DNA of 64,000 bases from Buttiauxella izardii (GTDB taxonomy: Bacteria > Pseudomonadota > Gammaproteobacteria > Enterobacterales > Enterobacteriaceae): the NCBI RefSeq assembly GCF_003601925.1, contig NZ_QZWH01000044.1, positions 62,001 through 126,000 on the forward strand, read 5' to 3'. Position numbers and translations under genes: made by a program. The notes below the pieces were generated by a model that was not told the origin of the DNA, did no database searches, and saw only the letters and a list, made by a program, of their open reading frames with translations. Below are positions 42,361 to 51,707 of the stretch, piece after piece. How positions within the stretch are numbered: the first letter of the stretch is position 1; each line of letters begins with the position of its first letter.

Positions 42361-44517
42361 ATGGCTTTGTCCTCCGCTCAAAAAGAGCAAATCGCCGCCT
42401 GGTATAAGGCGCTACAGCAGCAGATCCCGGACTTTATTCCGCGCCCACCGCAACGGCAAATGATTGCCGAAGTGGCGAAAACGCTCGCGGGTGAAGAGGG
42501 GCGTCATCTGGCGATTGAGGCACCCACCGGCGTGGGGAAAACCCTTTCGTACCTGATTCCCGGCATTGCCATTGCCCGTGGCGAACAAAAAACGCTGGTG
42601 GTCAGCACCGCCAACGTCGCGTTGCAGGATCAGATATTTAGCAAAGATTTACCGTTGCTGCGCAAAATTATCCCCGATTTAAAATTCACCGCCGCCTTTG
42701 GGCGCGGGCGCTACGTTTGCCCGCGCAATCTGGCGGCGCTGGCGACGGATAATCTGGCGCAAGGCGATTTGCTGGCGTTTCTCGAAGACGAAATGGCACC
42801 CACCAGCAAAGACGAACAACAGCGCTGCGGGAAGCTGAAAACCGATCTCGATGCCTATAAATGGGACGGGCTGCGTGACCACGCCGCGCAAAACATTGAA
42901 GATGATTTATGGCGACGCCTGAGCACCGACAAAGCCAGTTGCCTGGGCCGCAATTGCCACTGGTATCGCGAATGTCCGTTCTTTGTGGCGCGGCGTGAAA
43001 TCGACGATGCCGAAGTGGTGGTCGCTAACCACGCGCTGGTAATGGCAGCGATGGAAAGCGATGCGGTGTTACCGGAAGCGAAAAACCTGCTGCTGATCTT
43101 AGACGAAGGCCATCATTTGCCAGACGTCGCCCGCGACGCGCTGGAAATGAGCGCTGAAGTCACGCCCGGTTACAGCCGTTTGCAGCTCGATTTGTTCACC
43201 AAACTGGTGGAAACCTGCATGGCGCAGTTCCGCCCGAAAAGCCCTCCGCCGCTGACTTCCCCTGAACGCCTGACCAATCATTGTGATGAAATTTACGAAC
43301 TGCTGAACTCGTTTAGCAGCATCGTTTCGTTGTGGTTGCCGGGTGAGCAAGAAGCGGAACATCGCTTCGAAATGGGCGTGCTGCCCGAAGAATTGATGGT
43401 GATCTGCAAGCGGCTGGCAAAATTAATGGAAGGGCTGCGCGGCTTGTCAGAAGCGCTGCTTAACGATCTCAGTGAAAAAACCGGCAGCCACGATATCGTG
43501 CGTTTGCATCGTGCGCTTTTGCATATGAACCGCGCCCTGGGTTATTTCGAAACCCAAAGCAAACTGTGGCGGCTGTCGTCGTTGGAGCAGGCATCCGGTG
43601 CGCCAGTTTCAAAATGGGTGACGCGGGATATCCGTGACGGCCAGCCGCATTTGTACTTCCATTGCGTTGGTATTCGCGTCAGCGATCAGCTCGAAAAATT
43701 GGTGTGGCGTAATGTGCCGCATGTGATTGTCACTTCCGCCACGCTACGTTCGCTCAATAAATTCGACCGTCTGAAAGAGATGAGCGGGTTGGATGAACAC
43801 GCGGGCGACCGGTTTATCGCGCTGGACTCGCCGTTTAACCATGTTGAGCAGGGGAAGCTGGTGATTCCGCAGCTCACCGTTGAACCGACGATGGAAAATG
43901 AAGCCCAACATCTGGCTGAAATGGCGGCGTTTTTCCGCGCGGAACTGGCGAAAGGGGAACATAAAGGCATGCTGGTGCTGTTTGCCAGCAACCGGGCGAT
44001 GCAGGTGTTTTTAACACACGTCACCGATCTGCGTTTGACGTTATTAGTGCAGGGCGATCAGCCGCGTTATCGGCTGGTGGAAACCCATCGCAAGCGGGTG
44101 GAGCAGGGCGAAACCAGCGTGTTGATTGGCCTGCAATCTTTTGCTGAAGGTCTGGATTTAAAAGGTGATTTACTCAGCCAGGTGCATATTCACAAAATCG
44201 CCTTCCCGCCTATCGACAGCCCGGTGGTGCTCACCGAAGGCGAATGGCTGAAAACCCTGAAACGCTATCCGTTTGAAGTGCAGAGTTTACCTGCGGCGTC
44301 GTTCAACCTTATTCAGCAGGTCGGGCGTTTGATTCGTAGCCACGGCTGTTATGGCGAAGTGGTGATTTACGACCGCCGACTGCTGACCAAAAACTACGGC
44401 CAGCGTTTGCTGAATGCCTTGCCGGTGTTTCCAATAAGCCAGCCCGAAGCGCCTGCGGCAAAAGCGGCACCTGCCGTGGCTCCAGCAAAAAAACGTGCGC
44501 CGCGTAAACGCCGTTAG
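42361..44517 (+). CDS. dinG: ATP-dependent DNA helicase DinG
   Basis: A 5'-3' iron-sulfur helicase of the XPD family that removes R-loops and other blocks. The Walker A is EAPTGVGKT (residues 53-61). Four cluster cysteines are in GRYVCPRN and SCLGRNCHWYRECPF. The DEAH-like box is LILDEGHH, and motif VI is QQVGRLIRS. The start at 42361, 718 residues, aligns with E. coli DinG (716); the longer frame from 42283 passes through the SOS box. Its Lys/Arg/Ala-rich end overlaps a fimbrial gene by 4 bp. Confidence 0.95.
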   Translation: MALSSAQKEQIAAWYKALQQQIPDFIPRPPQRQMIAEVAKTLAGEEGRHLAIEAPTGVGKTLSYLIPGIAIARGEQKTLVVSTANVALQDQIFSKDLPLLRKIIPDLKFTAAFGRGRYVCPRNLAALATDNLAQGDLLAFLEDEMAPTSKDEQQRCGKLKTDLDAYKWDGLRDHAAQNIEDDLWRRLSTDKASCLGRNCHWYRECPFFVARREIDDAEVVVANHALVMAAMESDAVLPEAKNLLLILDEGHHLPDVARDALEMSAEVTPGYSRLQLDLFTKLVETCMAQFRPKSPPPLTSPERLTNHCDEIYELLNSFSSIVSLWLPGEQEAEHRFEMGVLPEELMVICKRLAKLMEGLRGLSEALLNDLSEKTGSHDIVRLHRALLHMNRALGYFETQSKLWRLSSLEQASGAPVSKWVTRDIRDGQPHLYFHCVGIRVSDQLEKLVWRNVPHVIVTSATLRSLNKFDRLKEMSGLDEHAGDRFIALDSPFNHVEQGKLVIPQLTVEPTMENEAQHLAEMAAFFRAELAKGEHKGMLVLFASNRAMQVFLTHVTDLRLTLLVQGDQPRYRLVETHRKRVEQGETSVLIGLQSFAEGLDLKGDLLSQVHIHKIAFPPIDSPVVLTEGEWLKTLKRYPFEVQSLPAASFNLIQQVGRLIRSHGCYGEVVIYDRRLLTKNYGQRLLNALPVFPISQPEAPAAKAAPAVAPAKKRAPRKRR

Positions 44518-45017
44518 TTATAAACAAAGACAACTTGAACAACACTCGAAAAAGACCCGCCTGTCACGGTGCCGGAAGTGCTATACATTCTGGCTGAGAG
44601 AGGAAATGTGGCCTTGTGATCACTGTCGTTTACCGGAACGGTGAAACGGTCATTTGGCCCATAACTTGTATCGTGGTTGCGGTTTTCGATATCAAGCGCA
44701 AGCCCGGTGCTGGTGCCCAGATTAGCGAATTTTGTGGTTGAGGTAGAATCCGGTTGGCCCATAAAAAGAGCGGCTGCATAAGTGGTAGTGGCCGGGCAAC
44801 CAGAGAGTTTGAGGTCGAAGTCGTGCCATTTCGATCCCGCTCCGGCTTGTTTAAAATCTGTTGCTACTGCCTGACCTAAATCTACCGTTTGGTTAGTGGT
44901 GCCCGCATCCACATTGCAGGGTGAAGCAGCAATTCTGCCGGTTACATTAACGACGACATCGTCGGCATGGGCCATAAACAGACTGCAAGCAAAAAGGGCA
45001 AAAACAATTTTTAACAT
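44514..45017 (-). CDS. Fimbrial minor subunit
   Basis: A 167-residue pilin. The signal peptide ends at about residue 18 (SLFMAHA-DDVVVN). The pilin-type pair Cys33...Cys74 (NVTGRIAASPCNVDAG; KLSGCPATTT) and the C-terminal beta-strand ending VVQVVFVYN, for donor-strand exchange, are present. It is the last gene of the five-gene cluster, 9 bp after the adhesin, and its stop overlaps the end of dinG. Its role as a tip or adaptor subunit is inferred from its place. Confidence 0.85.
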   Translation of the reverse strand: MLKIVFALFACSLFMAHADDVVVNVTGRIAASPCNVDAGTTNQTVDLGQAVATDFKQAGAGSKWHDFDLKLSGCPATTTYAAALFMGQPDSTSTTKFANLGTSTGLALDIENRNHDTSYGPNDRFTVPVNDSDHKATFPLSARMYSTSGTVTGGSFSSVVQVVFVYN

Positions 45018-45026
45018 GATGTCGTC

Positions 45027-46007
45027 CTAGTGATAAGAAATACTCAGCGTGGCAACAGCGTTGGCCGCACCAGGAGTGACCGTCGATGCTGTCTGGTAAT
45101 AACGCACATCAAAGGGAATATTAATGGTTTCATCCGCTACGGTAATATTTCCGGTGGTGATGTAGTTGTTTACGACTAATGGACTGCCATTATATAAAAA
45201 TTGCACGCCAACACCTGTGGCAACGCCCGATTCCTGGGTTAATTTCACTACGCCTATATCGGGTAATTCATAGCCATTACCACTGGAAAGTTCGGTTCCT
45301 ATTTCTACTGGGTCGTTGCAGGTAACCGGAACAATAAATGTTTTGGCGAGTGTCGTACTCCCAACTCCCGGAAAATCACCCGCGAATGGGCTGCCAAGAT
45401 CAACCGACAGTGCTTTGGTTGGGACATTACAGGTCACGGCTTTAAAATTAATATTCCCGGCATAGGAAAGTTGATTCGGATTCCCAATCGCATCGCGCCC
45501 ATACACACCCACACCAAATTTTGTTTGTGCCTGCTGGAGTGAACCAGACGAAATATTGACGGATGTTTTTACCAGGGCAATGGTGGCGGTGAAATTAAAG
45601 GTGTCTTTACCATCGGTTGAAACGTATCCCAAGGGTGTCCCCCGGGTATCACAACTTTGGCCAGTCCCTACAATACGCTGTCCTTGTTCGTTAATTAAGG
45701 TAATACCTATTCCGGCTACACCCGTGTCATAAACACCAGGAAAGCCTGCGACCGCATTACCTGAACCGTAATAACAGCCGATGATCACATTGTTATTATG
45801 TCCCGACGAGCAAGAACCACTGATGGTAAATAAGTGATCGGTTCCGGGAATAATCTGCCCAACGGGTAAAGTCGAAGACACGGAAATAGAATTCATCACT
45901 GCCTGATTAGGGATGTCCGGTGAGGTGCAGGCAGCATGAGCATGCTGCGAGTGCAATATCATGATGATAAGTAATGTTGCACAAAAAAGGTATTTTAAGT
46001 ATTTCAT
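45027..46007 (-). CDS. Fimbrial tip adhesin-like protein
   Basis: A 326-residue two-domain protein in the position of LpfD/FimH-type adhesins. The signal peptide (to about residue 25, HSQHAHA) is followed by an N-terminal receptor-type domain of about 165 residues with several cysteines (ACTSP, GSCSSGHN, IIGCYY, SCDTRG). The C-terminal pilin domain has cysteines in VTCNVP and PVTCNDP and ends TLSISYH. The receptor cannot be predicted. Follows the usher by 22 bp. Confidence 0.83.
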   Translation of the reverse strand: MKYLKYLFCATLLIIMILHSQHAHAACTSPDIPNQAVMNSISVSSTLPVGQIIPGTDHLFTISGSCSSGHNNNVIIGCYYGSGNAVAGFPGVYDTGVAGIGITLINEQGQRIVGTGQSCDTRGTPLGYVSTDGKDTFNFTATIALVKTSVNISSGSLQQAQTKFGVGVYGRDAIGNPNQLSYAGNINFKAVTCNVPTKALSVDLGSPFAGDFPGVGSTTLAKTFIVPVTCNDPVEIGTELSSGNGYELPDIGVVKLTQESGVATGVGVQFLYNGSPLVVNNYITTGNITVADETINIPFDVRYYQTASTVTPGAANAVATLSISYH

Positions 46008-46029
46008 AATCGTTACCTGGGATTAATGT

Positions 46030-48603
46030 TTATTGGCACGTAGCGTTAATTGTCGGAATATCCTGTGCGGCCGTTTTAGGTAATTGGTAATTGACGTGGC
46101 ACTGTTTATCCGCACCTTTCCCCCAACTCACCAACAGCGAACCCTCGTCCTCCAGACCCGTGAGATAAACCTGGCCGTCATCACCCACGATAAATTCTTC
46201 AGTATCTTTGGTATCCGCAATAGTGACCGAAGCCCCAAATGGAACTGGGTGTTGACTGCTGCGCGTGAGCATCATTAACACGCGCTTTCCGATACGCGTG
46301 TCGTAGCTGGCGCGTACTACGGCACCGCGCGTCGGTGTTACCGATTGGGATGCCATTGTTAAATCGGCATCGTCTGCCAGCATTTGCGTATTTAATGACA
46401 GTGCGGTTTTATGGTATGGACTGACATAAGGCACCACGGTATAACCACGGAAATCTGTTTTCACGCCGGTCTGGTTATTAACACCAACCCCTTCAATGCC
46501 GGGAGCTTTAATTAACGCGATTGTTTCACCCAGCGGTTGGCTGAAAGTCACGCCATTAGCATGTGCGACAATACCGCCTTGCACACCGTAGTTAATCTGG
46601 CGTTGATTTTGATCTTGCGAATAACCGGCAGTCAATTCGCCATACGTACCTTTATAATCGGCATTGAGCGTGGTGGAATTATTGTCGCCTTGAGCTGAAA
46701 GACCTTGTTGGATATTCCAACTCAAATTATTACCTTCCAGTGCAGAACCGCTAATTCCTATGTTATGTGTGGTTCCTGATTCTTTGCTATTATTTAAGCT
46801 GTAGTTGACGTAGGTGTTTTTTAACCACCGGTCTAAAGGTATTGAGACGTTAAAAGATAACACTTTATCGTTGTCATAATCATTTTCTTCGTGGTCATTG
46901 TCATCATCATTATTATTGGTGTTTTTATTATAGCTGTAATTAATACCATAGCTGATTCCATTCCAGCTGTTGTTATAACCCAGGCTCAGCGATGCCATAC
47001 TTTTGTCCGAGTTCCAGTATTGTTCTTTTACTACACTGATGGACAGCGAGCCAAGCGTTGGGCTAATTTTTTGGTTGATGGTGACTTCCTGGCGCTGGCT
47101 GCGATGGTCATTGAGGGTGTCATCGCTGTCATCGGTATAGGAATCCATCACATCTTGCAGCGAATAAAAACCCGCCGTCGAGTAGCGATAACCCGCAACA
47201 GCAACCGTAGTGCCAGTGGTCGCAAAATCTTTGCTATAACGTAGACGCCATGAGTTACCCGTCTGTTCTGATTCGTCTTTAAGCGTTGATTTTGCATGAT
47301 CAACATCGAGTGAAAGCGCCCCAAAGGAGCCGAAGTTTTTACCCACCCCCATGCTCAGCGCTGAATAATGCGAGCTGCCTTGCAGGCCACCATACACCGT
47401 CCAACCACCTTTTAAGCCGTACATGGCAGTGCCTTGCAGGAATGGGCTGGGTGTGACGTCATCGTTGTAAGAGCGATATTGTCCTGCGGTAATACTGTAT
47501 TTCAGATGCCCCTCGCGCTGTAACACAGGAAGCGATGCATAAGGCACGACGAAATTTTGCTCGCTGCCATCTGACTCTTTCACGGTGACATTTAAATCGC
47601 CGCTGCTGCCGGTTGGATACATGTCGTTAATTTCAAATGCACCCGGCGACACATAACTTTGGTAAATCACATAGCCATTCTGGCGCACCGTAACCTGTGC
47701 ATTGCTGCGCGCGATGCCGTGAATTAACGGGGCAAAGCCTTTCATGCTGTCCGGGAGCATGTCGTCGTCTGATGCCAGTTGCGCACCGGTAAACGACACG
47801 CTGTCAAAAACATCGGAGGGTGAACTGCTCTGACCCAACGTTAACTGGCTCTTCAGGGCAATAATATCGCGTTGTGCGTAGGTATAGACGCTAGAAAAAT
47901 CATCTTCTTTATTACCGTTTTCGTTGGAGTTTTGGTTCCAGGTTGAATAGTTTCGCAAACGCCATGCACCCAGATTCAGGCCCGGTCTCAGGTTGAGAAA
48001 GTAATTCGTGTTATCTTGCGCCTGTTCGTTAAGTCCGGTGCTTTTGCTTCCCGAAAAGCTGTAATTCAAGAGTGCAGCGTTGATCCCTTCATCATATTGA
48101 TCGGGAGAAACATATCCGCGTGGTACGTGTTTTAACAAGAATTGCGGAATGCTCACCATTAACTTTTGTTCGTTAAATTTAAATTCAGCACTGGCATCGG
48201 GGATCTGAGTGATATAAACACATTTATCCGTGGCTTCATTTTTTGGCAGTGCATCTTCTTTTACGCCAAATTCTTCCAGCATTTCTCGTGAGAAACAGGG
48301 TTGTAAAGTGGAGTTATCTTTTTCTGAGAGACTGAAAACAATATCCCGGGTATCCACAGATTCGTTATTGATGTAAATATTGACATGATACGTCCCGGGT
48401 GCCTGAGCATCGTCTTTTTCAAATACACTGAAATCAGTTTTACCCTGGTCTGGGTTTTCTAAATCCAATAATGCAGGATTAAAATAATCATCTGCTTGTA
48501 CCTTTCCCGGCATGGATCCCATTAAAACAATGCACAATGAGACAGCGAAGGCGATACGCGTCGTGGTGACTATTTTTTGGTTGCGCTGAAAAATACAAGA
48601 CAT
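46030..48603 (-). CDS. Fimbrial outer-membrane usher
   Basis: An 857-residue usher that assembles and secretes pilins. A signal peptide ends near residue 37 (GKVQA-DDYFNP). The N-terminal chaperone-binding domain, the long beta-barrel with SLSLGYNNSWNGISYG-type strands, the plug region (ARSNAQVTVRQNGYVIYQ), and the C-terminal domains ending in a Cys pair (KQCHVNYQLP, INATCQ) are all present. A stretch rich in Asn, Asp and Glu near residues 555-575 (NTNNNDDDNDHEENDYDNDK) is unusual for a loop of this family. Confidence 0.93.
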   Translation of the reverse strand: MSCIFQRNQKIVTTTRIAFAVSLCIVLMGSMPGKVQADDYFNPALLDLENPDQGKTDFSVFEKDDAQAPGTYHVNIYINNESVDTRDIVFSLSEKDNSTLQPCFSREMLEEFGVKEDALPKNEATDKCVYITQIPDASAEFKFNEQKLMVSIPQFLLKHVPRGYVSPDQYDEGINAALLNYSFSGSKSTGLNEQAQDNTNYFLNLRPGLNLGAWRLRNYSTWNQNSNENGNKEDDFSSVYTYAQRDIIALKSQLTLGQSSSPSDVFDSVSFTGAQLASDDDMLPDSMKGFAPLIHGIARSNAQVTVRQNGYVIYQSYVSPGAFEINDMYPTGSSGDLNVTVKESDGSEQNFVVPYASLPVLQREGHLKYSITAGQYRSYNDDVTPSPFLQGTAMYGLKGGWTVYGGLQGSSHYSALSMGVGKNFGSFGALSLDVDHAKSTLKDESEQTGNSWRLRYSKDFATTGTTVAVAGYRYSTAGFYSLQDVMDSYTDDSDDTLNDHRSQRQEVTINQKISPTLGSLSISVVKEQYWNSDKSMASLSLGYNNSWNGISYGINYSYNKNTNNNDDDNDHEENDYDNDKVLSFNVSIPLDRWLKNTYVNYSLNNSKESGTTHNIGISGSALEGNNLSWNIQQGLSAQGDNNSTTLNADYKGTYGELTAGYSQDQNQRQINYGVQGGIVAHANGVTFSQPLGETIALIKAPGIEGVGVNNQTGVKTDFRGYTVVPYVSPYHKTALSLNTQMLADDADLTMASQSVTPTRGAVVRASYDTRIGKRVLMMLTRSSQHPVPFGASVTIADTKDTEEFIVGDDGQVYLTGLEDEGSLLVSWGKGADKQCHVNYQLPKTAAQDIPTINATCQ

Positions 48604-48669
48604 AATTAATTACCATGATTAATACAACAATGCTCGCCAGCCATTTAACAGTGGTTATGATAAAAACTG

Positions 48670-49350
48670 TTAATGTACACTGGTGGTAAAGGTTTTACTG
48701 ATACCGCCATAGTCATTAATGATTTTCCAGCTCATGTTGTTACCCTGGCTTTCGCTGGCGTTAAGTGTGTAGGTCTTGCTACTCATTGGCGGCAGGTAAT
48801 TTACATTCTTAATCTCTTTATTATTCAATTTAACATCCTGCAAATTCATATAGAAAGGGGTTGGGTTGTTAGCCGTTAATGTATTGCCGCTTTTCTTCCA
48901 TGTGATTTTATTGGCGACTTCTTCTGGTGTGCCGGAAATACTCTGGGGGCGGTAGATTAATTTTATTTTCGTTTTCACCGCGATTTGTAACGTATTGGCG
49001 TTATCGCCTTTCTTAGCCGAAGGAACGCTTTTAATGTCCAGCCAGTACAGTGACTCTTTATCTTCCGGGAGTTGCCCGGCAGTTTTTACTACGCGCAGGA
49101 TATTTTCTTCAGAACTTTTTAAGCGAAACAATGGCGGCGTAATAATGAAAGGTGGTTTGCTGCCCCCTTCATTTTCTGGAGAAATCCATGATTGAATGAG
49201 ATAGTTAGTACTGTCTGGATTATTAATACTTATCGAAGATTCCTTTTGATCACCATTATAAACCAGACGGGTACCACCGATAATAACGCCAGCGTGAGCT
49301 GCGACAGAAGTTGTAGCAATGCAAAGTGCTGCAATGATTAATTTACGCAT
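48670..49350 (-). CDS. Periplasmic fimbrial chaperone
   Basis: A 226-residue PapD-like chaperone with two Ig-like domains. The signal peptide ends near VAAHA-GVIIGGTRLVY. Conserved blocks are IGGTRLVYNGDQKESSISIN, PPLFRLKSSEENILRV (G1 and pilin-binding region), LYWLDIKSVPS, and KIKLIYRP. The ATG at 49350 (MRKLIIAA) is preferred over the one at 49401, which would precede the signal peptide. Confidence 0.92.
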   Translation of the reverse strand: MRKLIIAALCIATTSVAAHAGVIIGGTRLVYNGDQKESSISINNPDSTNYLIQSWISPENEGGSKPPFIITPPLFRLKSSEENILRVVKTAGQLPEDKESLYWLDIKSVPSAKKGDNANTLQIAVKTKIKLIYRPQSISGTPEEVANKITWKKSGNTLTANNPTPFYMNLQDVKLNNKEIKNVNYLPPMSSKTYTLNASESQGNNMSWKIINDYGGISKTFTTSVH

Positions 49351-49477
49351 AATAATACCTGTGAAGTTTTGATTAATAAAAAATAATAAAGTCTGACTCA
49401 CCAGCGGAGTTTATTTTAATGACGGTGAAAATAAATAATAATGCTAGTGAGTTAGACTCACAATCTTAGACGGGAGA

Positions 49478-50008
49478 TTAGTTATATACGACGGTGAAGT
49501 TAGTTACGCCATTTGCTACACCCGCAGTGACAGAACTGGCAGTGCTAATATAACGAGCCCCGAAATGCAATTCGTTATCAACCGCTGGAGTTAAAGGATG
49601 ATCAATAGATGCCTGGAATAGCGGCAAAGGTTGTAATGATTCATCGAGCAACTGAATACCAACACCTGTTGCCACACCCGCACCGCTAGAAATAGCGAGG
49701 ACATCTCCATTATTCGTGTCCGGTGTACCAGAGAATGTAATTGAAGCAGTAGAAACAGACGCTGGGCAATTCCTTAAAATGACATTAAAACTCTCTGGTG
49801 AAGTCGTATCACCCTTGGCAGTAAATACATTTTTAGATACTTTCCCCATTTGAACATTAAGTGGTGCGGCAAGTGAATTAACGACTTCACAGGCGGTATC
49901 GAGAATTTCACCGGTGAAATTAACCTGGCCTTCACCGTTAGCGGCAAAAGTAGCGGGTGATGCGATAAACGCACTTGATAAAAGAGACAAAGCAATTACA
50001 CGTTTCAT
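49478..50008 (-). CDS. Fimbrial major subunit (FimA/LpfA type)
   Basis: A 176-residue pilin. The signal peptide ends at TFA-ANGEG (residue 22). The pilin disulfide residues are Cys39 and Cys79 (ILDTACEVVN, LRNCPASVS), and the C-terminus is VTNFTVVYN. The N-terminal motif GQVNFTGEILDTACEV and GKVSKNVFTAKGD resemble LpfA. First gene of the cluster, followed by chaperone, usher, adhesin and minor subunit. The promoter must lie in 50009-50237, divergent from ybiB; no regulator or invertible switch was seen. Confidence 0.9.
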   Translation of the reverse strand: MKRVIALSLLSSAFIASPATFAANGEGQVNFTGEILDTACEVVNSLAAPLNVQMGKVSKNVFTAKGDTTSPESFNVILRNCPASVSTASITFSGTPDTNNGDVLAISSGAGVATGVGIQLLDESLQPLPLFQASIDHPLTPAVDNELHFGARYISTASSVTAGVANGVTNFTVVYN

Positions 50009-50237
50009 TGAATATCCTTAAGAGGTTAGAAAACATTTTACCCTGATGGGTTGAAACAAATATATTCACCGCGTGTATGTATTGCAATGTGTCAATGCTT
50101 AATGAATAATTTAGCGAAAATTAATATGATGCTATATAAGTAGTTAGCTAACAATTTGGCTCATTCACCCATTTGTTGAATATTGGCATATGCTAGTCCG
50201 GGCATCATCACACGACTCAATTTGCAAGGATTAACCG

Positions 50238-51206
50238 ATGGATTACCGTAAGATCATTAAAGAAGTCGGGCGCGGTAAGAACCATGCTCGCGATCTGGAT
50301 TTTGACACCGCTCGTGGCCTGTATGCCCATATGCTCAGAGGCGAAGTGCCGGAACTGGAGCTAGGCGGCGTACTAATTGCGTTGCGCATTAAAGGAGAAG
50401 GCGAGGCAGAAATGCTCGGCTTCTATGACGCGATGAAGCACCATTTAATCTCCCTGACGCCGCCGGTTAACAAGCCGATGCCGATTGTCATCCCGTCTTA
50501 CAACGGTGCGCGCAAACAAGCCAACCTCACGCCATTATTAGCGATGCTGCTAAACCGCCTGGGCTTCCCGGTGGTGGTGCACGGCGTCAGCCACGATCCG
50601 ACTCGTGTGTTAACTGAAACCATTTTTACGCTGATGGGCATTGAACCGACGCTACATGCGGGCCAGGCGCAAGCCAAACTGGATTCGCATCATCCGGTGT
50701 ATATCCCGATCAGCGCGCTTTGCCCGCCGATGGAAGATCAGCTCGCGATGCGCTGGCGCATGGGCGTGCGAAACAGTGCGCACACGCTAGCAAAACTAGC
50801 GACGCCGTTTGAAGAAGATGCAGCGCTGCGTCTTGCCAGCGTTTCCCATCCTGAATATGTGTCAAAAGTGGCGAAGTTCTTCGCTGATATTGGCGGGCGC
50901 GGCCTGTTGATGCATGGCACGGAAGGGGAAGTTTATGCCAATCCGCAACGCTGCCCGCAAATTACGTTGATTGATAGTTTGGGCGAACGAGTGGTAAGCG
51001 AACGCCAGACCGAAACCAGTGAAGGCGAAGTGGTATTGCCGGCTGGCAAAGATCCTGAAGTGACCGCGCGCTGGATTGAACGCTGCGTGGCAGGTGTAGA
51101 ACCCATCCCGCAATCATTGAAAACACAAATGGCGTGCTGCCTGGTGGCGACGGGTGAAGTGGCGACGTTTGAAGATGGTTTGCTTCGCGTTAATCAGACA
51201 TTCTGA
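50238..51206 (+). CDS. ybiB: TrpD2-family DNA-binding protein YbiB
   Basis: A 322-residue homologue of anthranilate phosphoribosyltransferase, against 320 in E. coli YbiB. The TrpD2 subgroup binds nucleic acids and lacks the Trp-pathway activity. Blocks include GEVPELELGGVLIALRIKGE, VIPSYNGARKQANLTPLLA, and GRGLLMHGTEGEVYANPQR. In E. coli it lies directly behind dinG and is SOS-linked; here fimbrial genes separate the two. AAGGATT is its ribosome-binding site. Confidence 0.94.
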   Translation: MDYRKIIKEVGRGKNHARDLDFDTARGLYAHMLRGEVPELELGGVLIALRIKGEGEAEMLGFYDAMKHHLISLTPPVNKPMPIVIPSYNGARKQANLTPLLAMLLNRLGFPVVVHGVSHDPTRVLTETIFTLMGIEPTLHAGQAQAKLDSHHPVYIPISALCPPMEDQLAMRWRMGVRNSAHTLAKLATPFEEDAALRLASVSHPEYVSKVAKFFADIGGRGLLMHGTEGEVYANPQRCPQITLIDSLGERVVSERQTETSEGEVVLPAGKDPEVTARWIERCVAGVEPIPQSLKTQMACCLVATGEVATFEDGLLRVNQTF

Positions 51207-51216
51207 TAAACAGGCA

Positions 51217-51246
51217 AAAAAAAGCCCGCGGTAAAGAGCCGCGGGC
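51217..51246 (-). terminator. Minus-strand terminator between ybiB and ybiJ
   Basis: The stem GCCCGCGG / CCGCGGGC (51224-51231, 51239-51246) has its T run only on the minus strand (AAAAAAA at 51217 on the plus strand). It therefore ends leftward transcripts from ybiJ, although it lies 11 bp after ybiB. Confidence 0.75.
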
Positions 51247-51301
51247 AACAAGGGTATAACAGAGTCAAACAGGGTGGAGCAGAGCTCCAAATATGAGGGT
51301 G

Positions 51302-51423
51302 TACCCGTCATACTTCAAGCTGCCTCTTTGTTGGCTGCGCTTACTCACCCGAATCACTTACTTATGTAAGCTCATCGGGATTCATTCGCTTGCCGCCGCG
51401 ATGCATCTTGAATTATTTGGGTA
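51302..51423. repeat. ERIC element
   Basis: About 122 bp beginning TACCC and ending GGGTA. The core CTTACTCACCCGAATCACTT then ACTTATGTAAGCTCATCGGG and ATTCATTCGCTTGCCGCC corresponds to the ERIC (IRU) palindrome of enterics. It sits between ybiB and ybiJ at the edge of the accessory segment. Confidence 0.88.
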
Positions 51424-51446
51424 AAAATCCGTGCAATACCGCAGGG

Positions 51447-51707
51447 TTATTTATAGATAACCGCAGTACCGCTCATTTTGCCGTTGGTGTTAGCAGAAGT
51501 GATTGAGTACGCTTTTGCGCCCGCTTGTTCTGCTTTAGAAGCCAGTTGCGCTTCCAGACCATCCAGAGTGGTTGCGTTGTCAGCAGAAACCACGCCGATT
51601 TTGTTCATGTTCTGAGCGTCAGCAGCGCTGATAGATTGTGCAGCCATGGCACCGAAAGAAAGAGTGGTCAGGGCGATAGCGGCTACAGCATATTTGATGG
51701 TTTTCAT
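51447..51707 (-). CDS. ybiJ: YhcN/DUF1471-family periplasmic protein YbiJ
   Basis: An 86-residue small secreted protein, the length of E. coli YbiJ. The signal peptide is MKTIKYAVAAIALTTLSFGA up to MAA, then a BhsA/McbA domain (NKIGVVSADNATTLDGLEAQ, ending KMSGTAVIYK). Family members respond to stress and biofilm conditions. A perfect-looking CRP site lies about 57 bp upstream of the ATG. Confidence 0.93.
   Translation of the reverse strand: MKTIKYAVAAIALTTLSFGAMAAQSISAADAQNMNKIGVVSADNATTLDGLEAQLASKAEQAGAKAYSITSANTNGKMSGTAVIYK

Noticed and set aside
50009-50237. Invertible fimbrial promoter
   Set aside because: No pair of inverted repeats around the promoter and no recombinase gene nearby.
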